Positions 53,041-61,500 of a stretch of DNA of 64,000 bases are shown in pieces; the first letter of the stretch is position 1, and each line of letters opens with the position of its first letter. Under the pieces are notes generated by a model that made no database searches, was not told the origin of the DNA, and was given only the letters and a program-made list of their open reading frames with translations. The position numbers and the translations under genes were made by a program. Origin of the DNA: Maridesulfovibrio frigidus DSM 17176 (GTDB taxonomy: Bacteria > Desulfobacterota > Desulfovibrionia > Desulfovibrionales > Desulfovibrionaceae); contig NZ_JONL01000005.1 of NCBI RefSeq assembly GCF_000711735.1, forward strand, positions 186,001 to 250,000. The letters run 5' to 3'.

Positions 53041-53679
53041 ATGCTCTCCTCTACATTTGAACGCAAAGCGTTCACTCTTCTCACGTGCCTTTTTATCAGC
53101 TCACTGGTCATAGCCGCAGTACTTTCAACCAAAATCATTAGTATCTTTGGCTTCTACGCACCTGCTGGAGTTCTCGCATACTCTCTCACCTTTATTGCCT
53201 CTGATATTATCAGTGAAGTATGGGGAAAAGAACGCGCAAACGAAGTAATCCACTGTGGCTTTATAGCTCTGCTTGCCGCCATCTGTCTTTCGTGGGCCGC
53301 TCTCAATTGGACTCCAGCTCCATTCTGGACAGGGCAAGACGGCTTCGCTAGCGTCCTCGCAAACACTCCAAGAATAGTGCTGGCATCCCTTATAGCTTAC
53401 GCAATAAGCCAAAAATACGACGTTTGGATGTTTCACCTGCTCCGCAATAAAACAGACGGAAAACATCTATGGCTCAGGAATAATCTATCCACAATGACTT
53501 CTCAATTGATAGATTCATCAATTTTCGTCTTAATCGCATTCTACGGAATTATGCCGGTAACCGAAATAATCATTGGGCAATGGATGGCAAAAACGGCCAT
53601 TGCTTTACTCGATACCCCTCTCGTATACTTAGGTGTCTCCGTTCTAAAAAAACAAGATAAACTCTGCGCCACAGCTTAA
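53041..53679 (+). CDS. yhhQ: YhhQ-type queuosine precursor transporter (VUT family)
   Basis: 212 residues, about six membrane helices. Family motifs ASDIISEVWGKERANEVI (about 53-70), FLLRNKTDGK...LWLRNNLSTMTSQLIDSSIF (about 137-165) and DTPLVYLGV near the C terminus, as in YhhQ, which imports queuosine precursors such as preQ0 or preQ1. ATG at 53041 with AAGGGA upstream. Divergent from queF, giving a consistent queuosine locus; the synthesis genes queC, queD, queE are not in the window, so import plus reduction may suffice or the rest may be elsewhere. Confidence 0.92.
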   Translation: MLSSTFERKAFTLLTCLFISSLVIAAVLSTKIISIFGFYAPAGVLAYSLTFIASDIISEVWGKERANEVIHCGFIALLAAICLSWAALNWTPAPFWTGQDGFASVLANTPRIVLASLIAYAISQKYDVWMFHLLRNKTDGKHLWLRNNLSTMTSQLIDSSIFVLIAFYGIMPVTEIIIGQWMAKTAIALLDTPLVYLGVSVLKKQDKLCATA

Positions 53680-53681
53680 CA

Positions 53682-53718
53682 GTTGCGGGCATTCTAATAT
53701 AGGATGCCCGCAACCTTT
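53682..53718 (+). terminator. Probable terminator of yhhQ
   Basis: GTTGCGGGCAT ... ATGCCCGCAAC stem (53682-53714) right after the stop codon; the T run is short. Confidence 0.7.
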
Positions 53719-53810
53719 CCTATATTCATGTATGTTTTTTCTTACAGTTACATTTCAGCACAATTCTGCTAGAATTCATATGTACTTTAACATCTGCTCA
53801 GGAGAGGCAT

Positions 53811-54935
53811 ATGCTAACAGCATATAAAAACATACTAATCGGTGCATTGGCCTTCTGTTCCCTGCTGTGCTTCGCAGTGCTGAGTACAGCACAGGCGGCA
53901 GATTATTTTACCATTGAAGAATTGTACAAAATACATCCAGAAGAAAAAAGTAAAGCTGAGAAATTTAATGCTCGAGTTAAGGGTGACGCCCCGGCATTGT
54001 CAATCAAACCACTCAACTTTTCAGTCGCCATAGTTTATCCAGGTGAACAAATTTCAGACTACTGGCGCAGAAGCAGCAAATCATTTAAAGCCCGTCTGGA
54101 ACAGTACGGGATCGAACCACAAATACATTCTTTTTATGTTAAGCCGACCGCTTCACTGCGCGAACAAAATATTGCCTTCAATAAAGCGCTAGCAAAGAAA
54201 CCCGATTTTCTCATTTTCACTCTCGATGCCCTCAGGCACAAAAGGATGATAGAGCCTATCCTGATAACGGATAAACCGGCTTTGATCCTCCAAAACATCA
54301 CTACGCCGATAAAAGCATGGGAAGACAAACAGCCGCTAATGTACATTGGGTTTGACCACGTAACGGGATCAACTATACTGGCCCAATATTTTGCAAAAAA
54401 AACTCATGGCAACGGTAGCTATGCAGTACTTCTTCCGGGTCCAGGATATCTAAGCGAGGTCAGAGGTAAAACTTTCATTTCGTACATGGATAACAACACT
54501 AAACTAAAACTTGTATCAGTTTATCAGACCGGAATAGATAAAGAAAAAGCAAGATTGGCAACTCTCGCTATACTTGATAAAAACCCTGATATCGATTTCA
54601 TATACACATGCGCTACAGATATTGCCCTTGGAGCGATAGAAGCTCTCCGCGAAAAAGACATGATGGAAAAAGTCATGGTCAACGGATGGGGTGGTGGATC
54701 TTCTGAACTTAAAGCAATTCAAAATGGCGAAATGGATGTAACTGTAATGCGAATAAACGATGACAATGGAGCTGCAATGGCAGATGCTGTCATTCTAAAA
54801 TTGCTTGGAGAAAGTAAAAACTTACCTCTTGTTTTTTCTGGAAGATTTGAACTGATTGAAAGAGGTATCAGCCCACAGAGGCTTGATTATTTAAAGGAAA
54901 AAAGCTTTCGCTACTCTGGTATAACTAAGGAATAA
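53811..54935 (+). CDS. luxP: LuxP-type autoinducer-2-binding periplasmic protein
   Basis: 374 residues, signal peptide about 1-29 (cleaved near AQA). Sugar-type periplasmic-binding fold that resembles Vibrio LuxP along its length: YPGEQISDYW, TLDALRHKRMIEP, LQNITTP, MYIGFDH, EVRGKTF, ATDIALGA, NGWGGGSSEL and VMRINDD. Every AI-2 contact residue I recall from V. harveyi LuxP is present at the equivalent place: Gln80, Ser82, Trp85, Pro112, Asp139, Asn162, Arg218, Thr269, Asp270, Trp293 and Arg314. So it should bind borated AI-2. Followed 3 nt later by a LuxQ-like kinase. ATG at 53811 with a GGAGA-type ribosome binding site. luxS is not in the window. Confidence 0.93.
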   Translation: MLTAYKNILIGALAFCSLLCFAVLSTAQAADYFTIEELYKIHPEEKSKAEKFNARVKGDAPALSIKPLNFSVAIVYPGEQISDYWRRSSKSFKARLEQYGIEPQIHSFYVKPTASLREQNIAFNKALAKKPDFLIFTLDALRHKRMIEPILITDKPALILQNITTPIKAWEDKQPLMYIGFDHVTGSTILAQYFAKKTHGNGSYAVLLPGPGYLSEVRGKTFISYMDNNTKLKLVSVYQTGIDKEKARLATLAILDKNPDIDFIYTCATDIALGAIEALREKDMMEKVMVNGWGGGSSELKAIQNGEMDVTVMRINDDNGAAMADAVILKLLGESKNLPLVFSGRFELIERGISPQRLDYLKEKSFRYSGITKE

Positions 54936-54938
54936 TTC

Positions 54939-57656
54939 ATGGCGGTTATGAACAAAAAGCAACACTCCCTTAGCCTTGCAGTTCAAATAGCAATCCCAAT
55001 ACTGGGATTACTTGTAATTACAGGTCTTACCATTTTTGCGTGGTCATTTTATATATCTAAGACGGCTCTGGAAAGTGAACTTGCTCTTGACCTTGAAAAA
55101 ACTAAAAGCATTGTTGCGCTATCCTTAGACAATACCCTCAACGACATCAAAGACGATCTGATCGAAATGTCTCTTGCTCCTGACTTTAAAAAAGCTTTAG
55201 CTTCTGACAATTCAGAAGAGATAGAGCGTAAGCTATATAATTTCCTCAGTTCCAAACAAGGTTATCTACTCGATATACTGGAAGTGTTCAAAGGAGGGAA
55301 CCATCTGGTTGATGCGGGCATTTTCCCCGTTCCGATAATGCAACTTAAAGCAAAACATAAAAATGCGCTTACAACATCTCCAGTTTGGGAACACCTTACT
55401 TTTCAGGGCACTGACACTATCAAAACAATTCTTATTTGCTCAATTCCGATAACAAATAGTAAGACAGGAGAAGTTTATGGTGCTCTTTACGGTGGAATTG
55501 ATCTAAACTCAAATGTGTCTTTTCTAGATAGCCTAAGATCTTCATCAGGAGCTATTGATGCTGCCCTTATAACTAAAAAGAGGCTGCTCATAAGCTCCCA
55601 CAACAAGTCTGAGAATAAAATCAGCAAACTCATCAAGTGGGCTCATGGAGTTTCCTCAGACAGCTACCTTATCAGAGAAGACCGCATTTTTTCCACAATA
55701 CATCTTCTAGAAGAACAAACCGATAGCCCCTTGCTATATACTTTTTCAAAAAGAAACCCGTCCTTTCAGGCTCTAAAGACAAACTATATGAAAAGTCTGG
55801 GCATAATGCTCACTCTCGCACTTCTGCTTTCTGCCATTACAGCATGGATGATGCAAAACCGAATTCTCAACGCGCTAAAAAAACTAACCAATTATGCGCA
55901 CTCTGTTGTGGACGGAAGCAGCGAAACCTCGTTCGAGAGAGGAAGCGTAAAAGAATTCAATCAGCTAGGCAAAAATCTTGAAACAATGGTTAGCAGCCTC
56001 GACAAAAAAAGCACGTACATATCCAAACTTTTTTCATCTGCAACCGCACCGATTATTACATGTAATTTAGATGGTAAAATACTGGATATGAATCCCGCTG
56101 CGGAAAAACTAGCATCTGCTTTACCTAGCAAATTTAAAAAAAGATCTCTGGAGGTACTCTTTCCTGACAAATACTCACAAGATATCGGAATATATCTGGG
56201 ACGTGCTGTTGCGGGGCAAACTCCACCCGTAGCTGTCATCCCTATTTCAACTATTTCAGGCGAAGAACTATTTTTTGTATGGACATTTTCTCCTGTAAAT
56301 ATAGACCAGAAAGGCAGTGCCGACTTTATTTTATTACAGGGGCAAGACGTAACGGAAAACAGAAAAGCAGTAAAAAAAGTTCTCGAAAGTGAAGCCCGTC
56401 TCAGACAAATTATAGATCTCCTACCACAGGAAATATTTGCAAATGACATAAACGGGAAATTCATTCTGGTAAACAAAAATAAGGCTAAAAGGCTAGGGCG
56501 CATAGCAACCGAGCTAACAGGAAAGCACCTGTCTGAAGTCATAGACAACCAGGACGAAATAGCAAGAATACAAAACGATGATCAGCTTGTCATTGATCGG
56601 GAAGATAAACTTCTTATTGAAGAAAGTTATGTTGACGAGAATAGAGATATTCACTGGCTTGAAACAACTAAGGTTCCTTACCTTTCAACGGAAACTCATA
56701 CACGGGCCATATTAACAATATCTATGGACATCACCCGCATTAAGAATGCTGAAAGCACCTTGCAGCTCTTGAACAAGGAGCTTGTGGAAAGAGTGTCCAT
56801 GCGGACTATCGAGCTTGAAAACGCCAACTCGGCACTAACCAAATCTATGGATGACTTGCGCAAGACACAAAACAAACTTGTGGAAACAGAAAAAATGGCA
56901 TCACTCGGGGAGCTAGTCGCTGGAATTGCGCATGAAATTAATACTCCGCTCGGAATTGGAGTAACAAGTACATCATATTTGAAAGGAATGACTGAAGATT
57001 TGCAGGAACAGTTCGACTCAAGCTCATTAAAAAAATCTAATCTTGAAAAATACATTAAAACAAGCACGATTGCCCTGACTAATATTGTAAAAAATCTTAA
57101 CAGAGCAGCTAAATTAATCAGTGATTTTAAGCAATTGGCTGTAGACCAATCAACTGACGACCTGCGAAATGTCAACCTTCGCGACTACATAGACGGAATA
57201 CTTATATCTCTCAAACCAAACTTAAAAGACTACGATTATTCGCTGGAAATAGACTGTCCGGATGATTTGGACATTATACTTTCCCCAGGGTCATTAATGC
57301 TAGTCATTTCAAATCTGATGATGAACTCGCTTACCCATGGTTTTCCGAATTTAGAGCACGGCTCATTATCCATTTCTGCCCATAAGAAAAATGAGGGAGT
57401 TATCCTCACTTACTCAGACAACGGGATAGGTATGAGCAGAGAACAATTGGAAAAAATATATGACCCGTTTTACACAACAAAGAGAAGCGCAGGAAACACA
57501 GGATTGGGAATGCATCTGGTCTACAATCTTGTTACCAGAGCTCTTAAAGGAAAAATTGAGTGCAAAAGCACAATCGGATCCGGCACTACTTTTGAAATCT
57601 GGTTTCCTGCAGGCACTTCGGAGCAGCACAAAAACACCAGACTTTTGGAATCCTGA
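54939..57656 (+). CDS. luxQ: LuxQ-like sensor histidine kinase
   Basis: 905 residues. Transmembrane helices at about 15-35 and 285-305 flank a LuxQ-type periplasmic domain; HAMP about 310-362 (KEFNQLGKNLETMV resembles LuxQ); PAS about 362-485 with SATAPIITCNLDGKILDMNP and LLQGQDVT, also LuxQ-like; a second PAS about 490-605; coiled coil; HisKA with ELVAGIAHEINTPLGIGV (about residue 658) and ATPase motifs NSLTHGFPNL, DNGIGM and GNTGLGMHLVY. Unlike Vibrio LuxQ it has no C-terminal receiver and one extra PAS. So phosphotransfer must go directly to a response regulator, not through LuxU. It starts 3 nt after luxP with the ribosome site inside the luxP end. Its stop is 2 nt from that of the convergent cyclase gene. 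Confidence 0.9.
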   Translation: MAVMNKKQHSLSLAVQIAIPILGLLVITGLTIFAWSFYISKTALESELALDLEKTKSIVALSLDNTLNDIKDDLIEMSLAPDFKKALASDNSEEIERKLYNFLSSKQGYLLDILEVFKGGNHLVDAGIFPVPIMQLKAKHKNALTTSPVWEHLTFQGTDTIKTILICSIPITNSKTGEVYGALYGGIDLNSNVSFLDSLRSSSGAIDAALITKKRLLISSHNKSENKISKLIKWAHGVSSDSYLIREDRIFSTIHLLEEQTDSPLLYTFSKRNPSFQALKTNYMKSLGIMLTLALLLSAITAWMMQNRILNALKKLTNYAHSVVDGSSETSFERGSVKEFNQLGKNLETMVSSLDKKSTYISKLFSSATAPIITCNLDGKILDMNPAAEKLASALPSKFKKRSLEVLFPDKYSQDIGIYLGRAVAGQTPPVAVIPISTISGEELFFVWTFSPVNIDQKGSADFILLQGQDVTENRKAVKKVLESEARLRQIIDLLPQEIFANDINGKFILVNKNKAKRLGRIATELTGKHLSEVIDNQDEIARIQNDDQLVIDREDKLLIEESYVDENRDIHWLETTKVPYLSTETHTRAILTISMDITRIKNAESTLQLLNKELVERVSMRTIELENANSALTKSMDDLRKTQNKLVETEKMASLGELVAGIAHEINTPLGIGVTSTSYLKGMTEDLQEQFDSSSLKKSNLEKYIKTSTIALTNIVKNLNRAAKLISDFKQLAVDQSTDDLRNVNLRDYIDGILISLKPNLKDYDYSLEIDCPDDLDIILSPGSLMLVISNLMMNSLTHGFPNLEHGSLSISAHKKNEGVILTYSDNGIGMSREQLEKIYDPFYTTKRSAGNTGLGMHLVYNLVTRALKGKIECKSTIGSGTTFEIWFPAGTSEQHKNTRLLES

Positions 57657-57658
57657 TT

Positions 57659-58570
57659 TTAACTAAGATCGGTCCACAAAACCATGTTTCTTCCGCGACG
57701 TTTAGCCTCATAAAGCATTGAATCGGCGCCCACAGTCATGTCTAGCGGCTTGGAAGAAATGGATGGAGTTACGGTGACTCCACCGATGCTTACAGTTAAA
57801 TACTGCCCCGCAGACGAAAATCCGTGAGGTACACACAGGTCCTCGACGGCCTTGCAGATTCTTTCTACCGCAAATTTAGCACCCTCAGCATCGGTTTCAG
57901 GTAAAAGTATTACAAATTCTTCTCCGCCATATCTGGCAGCAAGATCAGCAGGACGCTTCATTTCACTGGAAAGAACATCTGCGACCTTCTTCAGAGCATC
58001 ATCCCCGGCAGTATGTCCGTAATTGTCGTTGAACTGCTTAAAGCAATCAACATCCAACATTGCCAAAGATATCAGATCACCGGAACGGAGGCATCTGCGC
58101 CATTCTTTTTCCACCGCAATTTCAAAGCTTCGGCGATTTGGCATTTCGGTCAACCCATCAAGATTAGCCAACCCCTCAAGAAGTTTTCTCTGCCTGGCAA
58201 TAGTCAAATGGTTTTTCACTCTAGCTTTCACAATAGAGGGGTGAAAAGGCTTGCGAATGTAATCAACAGCCCCCATTTCTAAGCCTTTAGCTTCATTCTG
58301 TTTTGAATCAAGAGCCGTAATAAAAATTACTGGAATATTTTTTGTAGCTTCCTGTTCCTTAATTTTATGCAAAAGAGTGTAGCCATCCATTTCCGGCATA
58401 ACCACATCAAGCAAAATAATATCAGGAGGATACTCCGCATTAATGCGGTCTAAGGCTTGATTCGCGTTTTTAGCCAAAATGACTTTGTAGTCCTGACGCA
58501 ACAAATCAGAAAGAACATTCAAATTCAAACGTTCATCATCAACCACCAATATTTTTGCTTTATCGTCCAT
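57659..58570 (-). CDS. Receiver-GGDEF diguanylate cyclase (PleD/WspR-like)
   Basis: 303 residues from the ATG at 58570 (AAGGA upstream). Receiver about 5-122 with ILVVDDERLNLNVL, acceptor Asp in LLDVVMPEMDG and FITALDSKQ; GGDEF domain about 135-300 with LTEMPNRRSFE, substrate site RYGGEEF, and the inhibitory RxxD (RPAD) exactly five residues before GGEEF, so product inhibition is expected. Makes c-di-GMP. It begins 1 nt after the stop of the giant hybrid kinase (58572-63350), so the two are an operon and this is probably its response regulator. Converges on luxQ with a 2-nt gap, so a link to AI-2 signalling is also possible. Confidence 0.94.
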   Translation of the reverse strand: MDDKAKILVVDDERLNLNVLSDLLRQDYKVILAKNANQALDRINAEYPPDIILLDVVMPEMDGYTLLHKIKEQEATKNIPVIFITALDSKQNEAKGLEMGAVDYIRKPFHPSIVKARVKNHLTIARQRKLLEGLANLDGLTEMPNRRSFEIAVEKEWRRCLRSGDLISLAMLDVDCFKQFNDNYGHTAGDDALKKVADVLSSEMKRPADLAARYGGEEFVILLPETDAEGAKFAVERICKAVEDLCVPHGFSSAGQYLTVSIGGVTVTPSISSKPLDMTVGADSMLYEAKRRGRNMVLWTDLS

Positions 58571-58571
58571 T

Positions 58572-61500
58572 TTATTTCCTTTTTCTAAGAACCATACCCA
58601 GAGCTGCGGCAATCCTTTCCAAAACTACACAACACTCATCAAAGTCAAAGTTATCTATATGATTAGCCAGCTCTTGAAGATCACCTTCAAACCTATCAGG
58701 GTCGATATATTTCATAAGCTCTTCAAGGGCATCATAAGAATCCGCGTTCCCTTCTTCAAGCAGCGAGTACAGTGCATTTATGAGTTCAAAGCTCTTCTCT
58801 ATGTCATTTGTAAAATTACTACTTTCAACAAGCTCTACTCCGCCTAATTCCCCTAAGCCATCTATGACGGCTCCCATTTCTGACACAAATCCACTTAAAT
58901 GGGCATTAATTCTTTTTTCCTCCAAACGATGAAGTGCTCTCTCAAAAAGACGGCACGAATCATAAAGAGAAGCTGCGCCAATATTACCACTAACCCCCTT
59001 AAGAGAGTGAAGCCTGACTGAAGCTTTTTCAAATTCTTTTTTCCCAATTAAAGAACTTATTTCTCCAGCAAAATCGGAATAATCATTCCTGAACCCTCTC
59101 AGAATTCTCAGGTATCCTTTTTTATTTCCACCAACGTTGCTAAGTCCTTTGGCAGTATCAATTCCGGTAACTTCAGGAATCTCAATACCATCCAATTCCG
59201 CATCATGACTGATCGGCACATAGCTGAAAGCGGTGGATTTTACATATTTATTCAAAGCATTCAATATAACAACAGGTGAAATCGGCTTAGTTATATGATC
59301 ATTCATACCCGCTGCCAGACTCTTTTTTCGATCTCCCTGCATAGCATGAGCTGTCATGGCAATGATGGGTAAATCCTTATACTGTTCATCTGACCGAATT
59401 ATACGGGTAGCAGTCAGCCCGTCCATTTCAGGCATTTGTATATCCATAAAGACGATGTCGTAAGGATCTGCCCATAAAGCCTCTAAAGCCTTACGCCCAT
59501 TATCCACGACAACGACATTAAGACCAAACTTTTTGAGCATGAAATAGGCAACCTGTTGGTTGAGATAATTATCATCAACCAAAAGAGCTCTTACTCCACG
59601 TTCTTTCAATTCTGGAAATGAAGCCGCCTCTTGGGACGATTCAGAAATCTCCTGAGAATCAGCGCTCAAGTCCAACTCTTTTTTCACAGACTGATGCAGA
59701 GAATCTCTGGTCACAGGCTTCGAAATAAAGTTAGTTGCCCCCCGCTCAATAGCCATATTACGGGATTTCTCACTAGTTTCAGCTCTTACCATGAGAGTAA
59801 TAGGAACATCCTTAAATTCGGCAATAGCGCGTATGTACGAAATCACGTTAATCCCATCAATATCCGGTAAACTCTGGCTAACAAAAATAAAATCAATGGC
59901 CCTAGACTCAGAAAGACTAGACCCTAAAAAAGCCAGCCCCCCCTCACCTGTAGATTCCGCAAAAACAGCTGAAGACATTCCCTCAAGAGATGTCTCTATA
60001 AATTTTCTCGAAGTAAAATTTTCTTCAATAACAAGGATGTTCATACCGGAAGAACTGAATGGCAACGTCATATCCGGCTGACTTTCAACCACCTCAAAAA
60101 TTGCATCAAACTCAAACTGACTTCCCTTACCGGGATCACTATCGACATGAATTGAGCCATTCATTAATTCCACAAGACTTTTGGTAATGGCTAATCCGAG
60201 GCCAGTTCCGCCAAATCTCCGGGTAGTTGATGTATCAGCTTGAGTAAATGACTGGAACAAGTCTATTATTTCTTCTTCTCCGAGCCCTATCCCGCTATCT
60301 CTGACAACAAATCTCAACCGAACATTCTCATCACCTATACTAACGCAGGAAATAAGCAGTGCAACCTCACCTTCTTCAGTAAACTTAATTGCGTTATTAG
60401 TAAGATTTATAAGTATTTGCTCCAAACGAAGAGGATCACCTATCACACGATACGGCACATCCGGATCCACAAATAAAACGAAATCCAATCCTTTTTGTTC
60501 GGCCTTTACTGCAACAACATTGCACAGTTTATTAAGAACATCATCAAGTTGAAAATCTGTATGCTCCAATACGAGTCTACCCGCTTCAATTTTTGAAAAA
60601 TCAAGAATATCTTCGATAATTGAAAGTAAAGAATCAGCTGCCGACATCATCTTTTCCAGGGTATCCCGCTGTGTGCTGTCAAGCAGCGAACTTAAAACCA
60701 AATGCCCAAGCCCCATAATACTGTTCATAGGGGTGCGAATTTCATGGCTCATATTTGCCAGAAACTCTGACTTCGCTCTCGTTGCGGCTTCCGCAGAAAG
60801 TTTTGCTCTGTTTAGCTCCTGCTCAACATTACGACGATCTGTAACATTGCGTAGGCATTCAATACTACCATAGATATTTCCTGCCCCGTCCCGCAGCGGG
60901 CAAGCTACACCCCAAAGATATGCCCCCTTCCCCCCAAAAGCTCTTGGAACATACACTTCTCCATAAAGCATATCTCCCTTTCTCTCGGCAGAATCATAGA
61001 TCTCAGGAGGAATATCTTCTTCAGAGAGCATGGCCAAATCTATAAGTATAGGTCTACGCTCCCCATAAAAAGGCAAAGCATGTTCATAGTTTCCTTTGCC
61101 TATAATCTCTTCTTTAGACACCCCGGTGATATCTTCAACAGCCTTATTCCATGCGACAACCACTCCGGAAACATCTATAACTATAGTCGGATCAGGTAAA
61201 AATTCAATTATATCATTCAATCGATGATGCGACTCTTCCAAAGCGATTTCACTTAGCCGCCTATCAGTGATATCTCTGAAACTCCAAACCCTGCCTACTA
61301 CATTAGAGCCGATACGCTGCGGATTTGAATACCTCTCAATAATCCGGCCATCTTTGAGGACCAACTCATCCACATAATCATGTTCAGATTCGAGTGAAAA
61401 ATCCCAACGACTTTCTTGAGCGAATTCCGGACCTTCGATGTTATCAATGAGGTACCCAAAAATATCCGAAACAATTCCATCGTTTAAAATTTGTTCAGGA

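Noticed and set aside
52938-53138. Minus-strand ORF overlapping the yhhQ start
   Set aside because: Shadow of the leader and yhhQ; no homology pattern or ribosome site.
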